From: Winogradskyella psychrotolerans RS-3
Lineage (GTDB): Bacteria > Bacteroidota > Bacteroidia > Flavobacteriales > Flavobacteriaceae
DNA length: 64,000 nucleotides
Assembly (NCBI RefSeq): GCF_000427335.1
Contig: NZ_ATMR01000180.1
Span: 28,472 to 92,471, forward strand
Direction: 5' to 3'
Both the position numbers and the translations under genes were made by a program. Of the stretch, positions 59,171 through 64,000 are shown in pieces. The stretch's first letter is position 1; every line of letters starts with the position of its first letter. Below the pieces are notes generated by a model that was given only the letters and a program-made list of their open reading frames with translations, was not told where the DNA came from and made no database searches.

Positions 59171-61545
59171 ATGATATTGACTCTCAAAAGAATACTTTTT
59201 CTTTTTTATTGTGTCCTCTAGTACTTCAAGCTCAAGAAAACTTCACCCTAAGTGGAACAGTAGCAGATAACCAAAGTAATGAAACGCTTATCGGAGTGAA
59301 CATTATTATTCCTGAGCAACAAACCGGAACTGTTACTAACGAGTATGGCTTCTACTCTATTACATTACCCGCAGGAACTTACGCTGTACAAATAAGTTAT
59401 TTAGGTTTTAAAACCATTTCCGAAACCTTAGTACTTAACAGCAACCTTACGAAAAACTATAAACTTGATGAAACAGCAGAAAGCTTAGATGAAGTTATAG
59501 TTACTGAAGACGTTGAAAAATTAAACATAAAAAACCCACAGATGAGTGTGAATTCTTTATCTATAAAAACGATAAAGAATATGCCTGTTGTACTAGGCGA
59601 AGTTGATGTTATAAAATCAATAACACTTTTACCTGGAGTTACCAATGCTGGTGAAGGCTCTTCTGGTTTTAATGTTAGAGGTGGTGCAGCAGATCAAAAC
59701 CTTATCCTTTTAGATGAAGCAACCATTTTTAATTCATCTCACCTTTTTGGTTTCTTTTCTGTTTTTAATCCTGATGCTATTAAAGATATAAAACTTTATA
59801 AAGGAGGGATCCCTGCTAAATATGGTGGTCGCGTGTCTTCTGTTTTAGATATTTATCAAAAAGAAGGGAACCGTAAATCTTTTCATATGAATGGAGGCAT
59901 CGGACTAATTTCAAGTCGCTTATTAGCTGAAGGTCCTATAAAAAAAGACAAAGGATCCTTTTTAATTGGAGGTCGCAGCAGTTATGCCCATCTTTTCTTA
60001 CCGCTTTTTGATTTAGATAATGTAGCTTATTTCTATGATTTAAATGCCAAGTTAAGCTACAACATTAATGATAATAACAATGTTTACTTATCAGGTTATT
60101 TTGGCCGTGATGTTTTTAAATTTTCTGACAACTTCGAAAATTCATTTGGAAACTCTGTTTTAAATTTCAGATGGAACCATCTTTATTCCGATAAGATATT
60201 TTCTAATTTATCTCTTATTTATTCAGACTATTATTATGGACTACAGATAGGCTTTGTTGGTTTTGATTGGGTTTCGGGCATACGAAACTTCAACCTTAAA
60301 TACGATTTTAAACATTATATAAGTAACAATTTTAAGCTAGAATATGGTTTAAATAGTATGTATTATAAATTTAATCCAGGAGATATTAAACCTATAGATG
60401 ATGAGTCTGGTATTAATCCATTTAAACTTATTGATAAATATGCCTTTGAAAATGCCATTTATATTGACGCTGAACATAAACTAAGCGATAAATTTTCGGT
60501 GAGTTATGGAGCGCGTTTAAGTATGTTTCACAGATTAGGCCAAGATGAACTAAATATATATGAAAATAATAGTCCTCTAAACTTCAATCCAGCACTTGGT
60601 ATTTATGAGAAAGCGAATCCTATAGGAACAGATACGTTTAGTAAAAGTGATGTCATACAATCTTTTGCAAATCTTGAACCTCGATTAGCAATAGCTTATC
60701 AATTAAATGATAATTCATCTGTAAAGGCGAGCTATAATCGTATGAGTCAATATTTACATTTATTGTCTAATACAAGTTCACCGACACCTTTAGATGTTTG
60801 GACACCAAGTGGAAAATACATCAAACCACAATTATTAGATCAAATGGCTATTGGTTATTTTAAGTCATTTAATAATAATGCCTATTCTTTAGAAGTTGAA
60901 AGTTTTTATAAAACCATTCAAAATCGAATTGATTATGTAGATGGTGCAGATTTAATTGCCAACAACGCTATAGAACAAGTCATCCTTAATGGAGAAGGAA
61001 GAGCTTATGGTTTAGAGGTTCTTTTCAAAAAAAATGAAGGAAAATTTACAGGTTGGTTAGCATATACACTTTCAAAATCAGAACAAAGAACACCAGGAAG
61101 AACCGCTATCGAAACCGGAATTAATAACGGCCAATGGTACAACACACCATATGATAAAACCCACGATATTTCACTTACGGGAAGTTATGAGTTAAGCCAG
61201 AAATGGTCCTTTAGTTCTAATCTTATTTTTCAAACAGGGCAGCCAACAACCTATCCAAACGGACAATATCAATACAATGATATCACTATTCCTAATTATG
61301 AAGCTCGAAACTCAAGCAGGCTACCATCCTATCATCGTCTAGATTTAGCTGTAAATTATAACCCAAATCCAGAAAGCACCAAAAATTTTAAAGGTGAATG
61401 GGTATTCGGAATATACAATGTCTATAATCGAAAAAATGCTGCTAGCATCTCATTTAGCGAAAACAGAAACACAGGTGTCAACGAAGCTACACGTTTAGCT
61501 ATTTTTGGTATCGTACCATCATTCTCTTATAATTTTAAATTTTAA
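59171..61545 (+). CDS. TonB-dependent outer-membrane receptor with carboxypeptidase-like N-domain, frameshift in the signal peptide
   Basis: A roughly 791-residue outer-membrane importer. A signal peptide (from ATG 59171, MILTLKRILFLFLL) leads into a CarboxypepD_reg-like domain (FTLSGTVADNQSNETLIGVNIIIPEQQTGT, about 25-105). The plug includes PGVTNAGEGSSGFNVRGGAADQNLILLDEA. The C-terminal beta-barrel has many alternating aromatic strands and ends in Phe (SYNFKF). The signal peptide is separated from the body by one missing T in the six-T run 59202-59207. Paired with the DUF4249 lipoprotein 3 bases downstream. Substrate unknown. Confidence 0.9.
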
Positions 61546-61548
61546 ATC

Positions 61549-62364
61549 ATGAAAAGATTAATTTATATAGGTCTCTTGTTAACACTTTTCACCAATTGTG
61601 AAGATGTTATCGATGTTGATTTAAACACGGCAGAACCAAAATTAGTAATTGAAGCGTCCATAAATTATTTCAAAAATACAGCAGCAAACGAACAAAGCAT
61701 AAAACTATCCTTGTCTGCTCCTTTTTTCGATGAAATTATTCCTCCTGCTAATGGAGCTTTAATTCAAATTTCAGATACTTCTGGTAATATTTTCAATTTT
61801 ATAGAAGAAAATAATACCGGAATTTATAACAACAACAGTTTTATTCCTGTTATAGATGAAGTTTATACATTGGTAATTAATTACGAAGACGAAATTTATA
61901 CAGCTACGGAAACGTTAACATCTGTTGTACCTATTGATTATGTTGAACAAAATAATGAAGGTGGTTTTTCTGGCGAGGACATAGAACTAAAAGCTTACTA
62001 TAATGATCCTTTAGGAATTAATAATTACTATTTCTTCGAATTCATTAGTGATATTCCTGTAGTGCCAACGCTAGCCGTCTATGACGATACATTTACTGAT
62101 GGTAACGAAATATTCGGCTTCTATACCGAAGAAGATTTAGAACCAGGAGATATCGTTACAATCAGAAATTATGGAGTTTCCAGTCAATTTTATGATTTTA
62201 TGTTTATACTTCTCCAACAAGGAGGTGATTCTGGCGGTGGGCCTTTCGAAACTCAGCCCGCAACTATAAGAGGGAATTGTATTAATACAACAAACCCAGA
62301 TAACTTTCCTTTTGGTTATTTTAGATTATCAGAAGTAGATGAACTTATTTACACTGTTGAGTAA
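61549..62364 (+). CDS. DUF4249 family lipoprotein
   Basis: A 271-residue surface or periplasmic lipoprotein (signal with Cys17, LTLFTNC). The N-terminal CEDVIDVDLNTAEPKLVIEASI is the DUF4249 hallmark, and the rest is a two-domain beta-sandwich. Family genes sit next to TonB receptors, as here. They are thought to act as an extracellular partner of the receptor, comparable in position to SusD, but the role is not proven. Confidence 0.9.
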   Translation: MKRLIYIGLLLTLFTNCEDVIDVDLNTAEPKLVIEASINYFKNTAANEQSIKLSLSAPFFDEIIPPANGALIQISDTSGNIFNFIEENNTGIYNNNSFIPVIDEVYTLVINYEDEIYTATETLTSVVPIDYVEQNNEGGFSGEDIELKAYYNDPLGINNYYFFEFISDIPVVPTLAVYDDTFTDGNEIFGFYTEEDLEPGDIVTIRNYGVSSQFYDFMFILLQQGGDSGGGPFETQPATIRGNCINTTNPDNFPFGYFRLSEVDELIYTVE

Positions 62365-62375
62365 CCTATTATTTT

Positions 62376-62530
62376 GGGCATTACCCACTTATGGTGGGTC
62401 GCGTCATCCACTATATCTTTTTACGGACCTATAAGTTTCAATTAGCATTGATTAAAAATTAATAGCATCCTATTCCATAGTTACCATTTGTAGAATTTTG
62501 TAAAAAGGATGCCGTTACTACCGCTAATGC
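62376..62530. repeat. Decayed dispersed intergenic element with inverted-repeat ends
   Basis: The element begins GGGCATTACCC and ends GGATGCCGTTACTACCGC-TAATGC. GCATTA (62378-62383) is complementary to TAATGC (62525-62530), and CTTTTTAC (62417-62424) to GTAAAAAG (62500-62507). It contains a further hairpin, ACCCAC (62383-62388) with GTGGGT (62394-62399). I recall similar GGGCGTTACCC...GGATGCCGC sequences between genes in many Flavobacteriaceae; this copy looks mutated. Confidence 0.55.
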
Positions 62531-62566
62531 AACCTATCCGCCAAATTTATTTCTTACCTTTAAGGC

Positions 62567-63382
62567 ATGACTTTTATAAAAACAACAGAGCAAGACTCTA
62601 ACTATAATAATCTCGAAAACATGTCTGTTAAAAAGATTATAAATTCTATAAATAAAGAAGACCAAAGTGTTCCTTTAGCTGTAAAGAAAGCTTTACCCCA
62701 AATAGAAGCCCTTATTTCACAAGTGGTTAATAAATTGAATACAGGAGGACGACTTTTTTATATGGGTGCAGGTACAAGTGGAAGACTAGGTATTCTTGAT
62801 GCCTCCGAATGTCCACCTACTTTCGGTGTTTCACATGATCTTGTTATTGGTATCATAGCTGGTGGTGATAATGCGATCAGAAAAGCAGTAGAAAATGCTG
62901 AAGATTCTACCACACAAGGTTGGAAAGACTTAGAAGCCTACCAAATTACAGAACAAGATATCGTTATAGGTATTGCTGCTTCAGGCACAACACCTTATGT
63001 TATTAGTGCTTTAGAAAAATGTAATTCTAAAAATATCATTACAGGCTGTATTACTTGTAATCATAACAGTCCGTTGTCTTTAACAGCTCAGTTTCCTATT
63101 GAAGTTATTGTAGGACCTGAATTCCTAACAGGAAGTTCTAGAATGAAAGCTGGTACTGCTCAAAAACTAGTTCTTAATATGATTACTACTACAGTAATGA
63201 TTCAGCTAGGTAAAGTAAAAGGAAATAAAATGGTAGATATGCAGCTCAGTAATGAAAAATTAGTCAATAGAGCTGTAAATATGATCATGACTGAACTAAA
63301 TATTTCAGAATCAGAAGCATCTATTTTATTAAGCAAATATAAAAACGTAAGAGATAGCATTACTCATGGACGAAGACAATAG
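62567..63382 (+). CDS. murQ: N-acetylmuramic acid 6-phosphate etherase
   Basis: Cleaves the lactyl ether of MurNAc-6-phosphate during cell-wall recycling. A SIS-domain protein with GRLFYMGAGTSGRLGILDASECPPTFGV at about 62-89 and the second signature ASGTTPYVISAL. The conserved GSSRMKAGTAQKLVLNMI follows. The 271-residue length is normal. The start at 62567 is directly after the decayed repeat. It overlaps the DUF6095 gene by 17 bases. Confidence 0.95.
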   Translation: MTFIKTTEQDSNYNNLENMSVKKIINSINKEDQSVPLAVKKALPQIEALISQVVNKLNTGGRLFYMGAGTSGRLGILDASECPPTFGVSHDLVIGIIAGGDNAIRKAVENAEDSTTQGWKDLEAYQITEQDIVIGIAASGTTPYVISALEKCNSKNIITGCITCNHNSPLSLTAQFPIEVIVGPEFLTGSSRMKAGTAQKLVLNMITTTVMIQLGKVKGNKMVDMQLSNEKLVNRAVNMIMTELNISESEASILLSKYKNVRDSITHGRRQ

Positions 63383-63616
63383 AGAAGACAATAGAACAGA
63401 CAGAGACATATTAGCTAAAGGATTAAAACGATTAGGAATTTGTTTAGGTCTAATGTTTGCTGGTCCAACATTATTACATTTAGCATTAGACAATAGTGAA
63501 AAGCCACTTTATATACCGCTTCTTATTATAGCCTTTATACTGTGTATTGGTGCTATTCTTTTTTGTTTTTAGGAATTAATACTATTTTGGATAGCATATT
63601 TAAAAAGAAAAAGTAA
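63366..63616 (+). CDS. DUF6095 family small membrane protein, frameshifted at the C-terminus
   Basis: About 83 residues when repaired. The N-terminal RTDRDILAKGLKRLGICLGLMFAGPTLLHLAL matches the flavobacterial DUF6095 family, with two transmembrane helices (about 24-41 and 50-68). The printed frame stops after FCF at 63572. One further T in the run 63566-63570 would restore FLGINTILDSIFKKKK and the stop at 63616. Position behind murQ is conserved in the family. Function unknown. Confidence 0.75.
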
Positions 63617-64000
63617 GTATTCAAAAATTTAAAATACTGTCTTTTATTATAATTAAGAAGAATCTACATTCTACTTAAGAGCAAAAGCTTTTCATCAAGA
63701 ACTTCAAGAAAAAGCTCAGCATCTTTATCTATTTATAGCTTTTGAATTCAATAATTAAAATTAATACCTGCTACAGTCATTATCTAATTTCCAAAACACA
63801 ATTATAAAGTTTCCTAAGAAGTATAATCTATTATATAGTAAACCGAACTCTCTAAACTCAATTTATATATTAATATGTATAAGTTATTCTAATCTCATAC
63901 TTTAAAAGCATTTTACAAAATCACTATACTCAAGTGTTAAGCATTAGTTTTCTTTACATACTCAGCTTCACAAATTCAATTCCCCAAATATATTAAACAT
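63617..64000. other. Gene-free AT-rich end of window
   Basis: About 384 bases without an ORF of note on either strand. No stable hairpin or repeat was seen. A gene may begin beyond the window edge. Confidence 0.6.

Overview
The window is an AT-rich chromosomal segment of a member of the family Flavobacteriaceae (phylum Bacteroidota). The evidence is the Bacteroidota promoter type (TTG, 19 bases, TAnnTTTG upstream of rplS), two type IX secretion (T9SS) C-terminal sorting domains plus one on a sugar dehydrogenase, a TonB-dependent receptor paired with a DUF4249 lipoprotein, a Bacteroidota-type omega subunit and BamD, and family-restricted genes such as DUF4835, DUF6913 and DUF6095. No tRNA, rRNA, CRISPR array, prophage or intact insertion sequence was seen.

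Layout. 1-2.6 kb: tail of a DoxA-like protein and an S15/CocE-type peptidase lipoprotein. 2.7-6.3 kb: pcm, an oxidoreductase, 3-hydroxybutyryl-CoA dehydrogenase and a four-helix-bundle (23S rRNA-IVP family) gene. This stretch carries four tandem arrays of different 7-base units and is the most accessory-looking part. 6.3-13.5 kb: DUF1015, YggS, a DnaQ-exonuclease/GIY-YIG fusion, a DUF3857 protein, a K+ channel and miaA. 13.5-18.5 kb (minus): glycosyltransferase, ybbR, coaE and a two-component system. 18.6-23 kb (minus): two related T9SS-secreted proteins. 23-31 kb (minus): fabI, recN, DUF4835, coaBC, rpoZ, bamD, dapA, DUF6913. 31-33 kb: a split 5'-nucleotidase. 33.6-37 kb (minus): ligA, prmC, GNAT. 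37-41 kb (plus): a lipoprotein, ribD, a HAD phosphatase, an EamA transporter, YigZ. 41-45 kb: dnaA, a protein-tyrosine phosphatase, a sugar dehydrogenase and a tetrapyrrole-methylase-type methyltransferase. 45-49.5 kb (minus): a peptidoglycan-enzyme candidate, DUF2279, mltG, GNAT, dapF. 49.6-59 kb (plus): htrA, gapA, trmD, rplS, a long gene-free stretch that looks like a terminated structured RNA, a pentapeptide-repeat protein and monomeric isocitrate dehydrogenase. 59-63.6 kb: TonB receptor/DUF4249, a decayed intergenic repeat, murQ and DUF6095.

A cross-cutting observation is that ten genes are broken by a single-base indel in a short A or T run: nine are a missing base and one, gapA, is an extra base. 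Several of these genes are normally essential (coaBC, gapA), so residual homopolymer errors in the assembly are the simplest explanation. In the annotation these genes are joined across the break.

Most of the window is ordinary core genome. The parts worth a second look are the heptamer arrays around the four-helix-bundle gene, the candidate RNA at about 55.5-55.9 kb, the inverted-repeat elements at 35.6 and 62.4 kb, and the two T9SS paralogs with a shared 5' leader and C-terminus.
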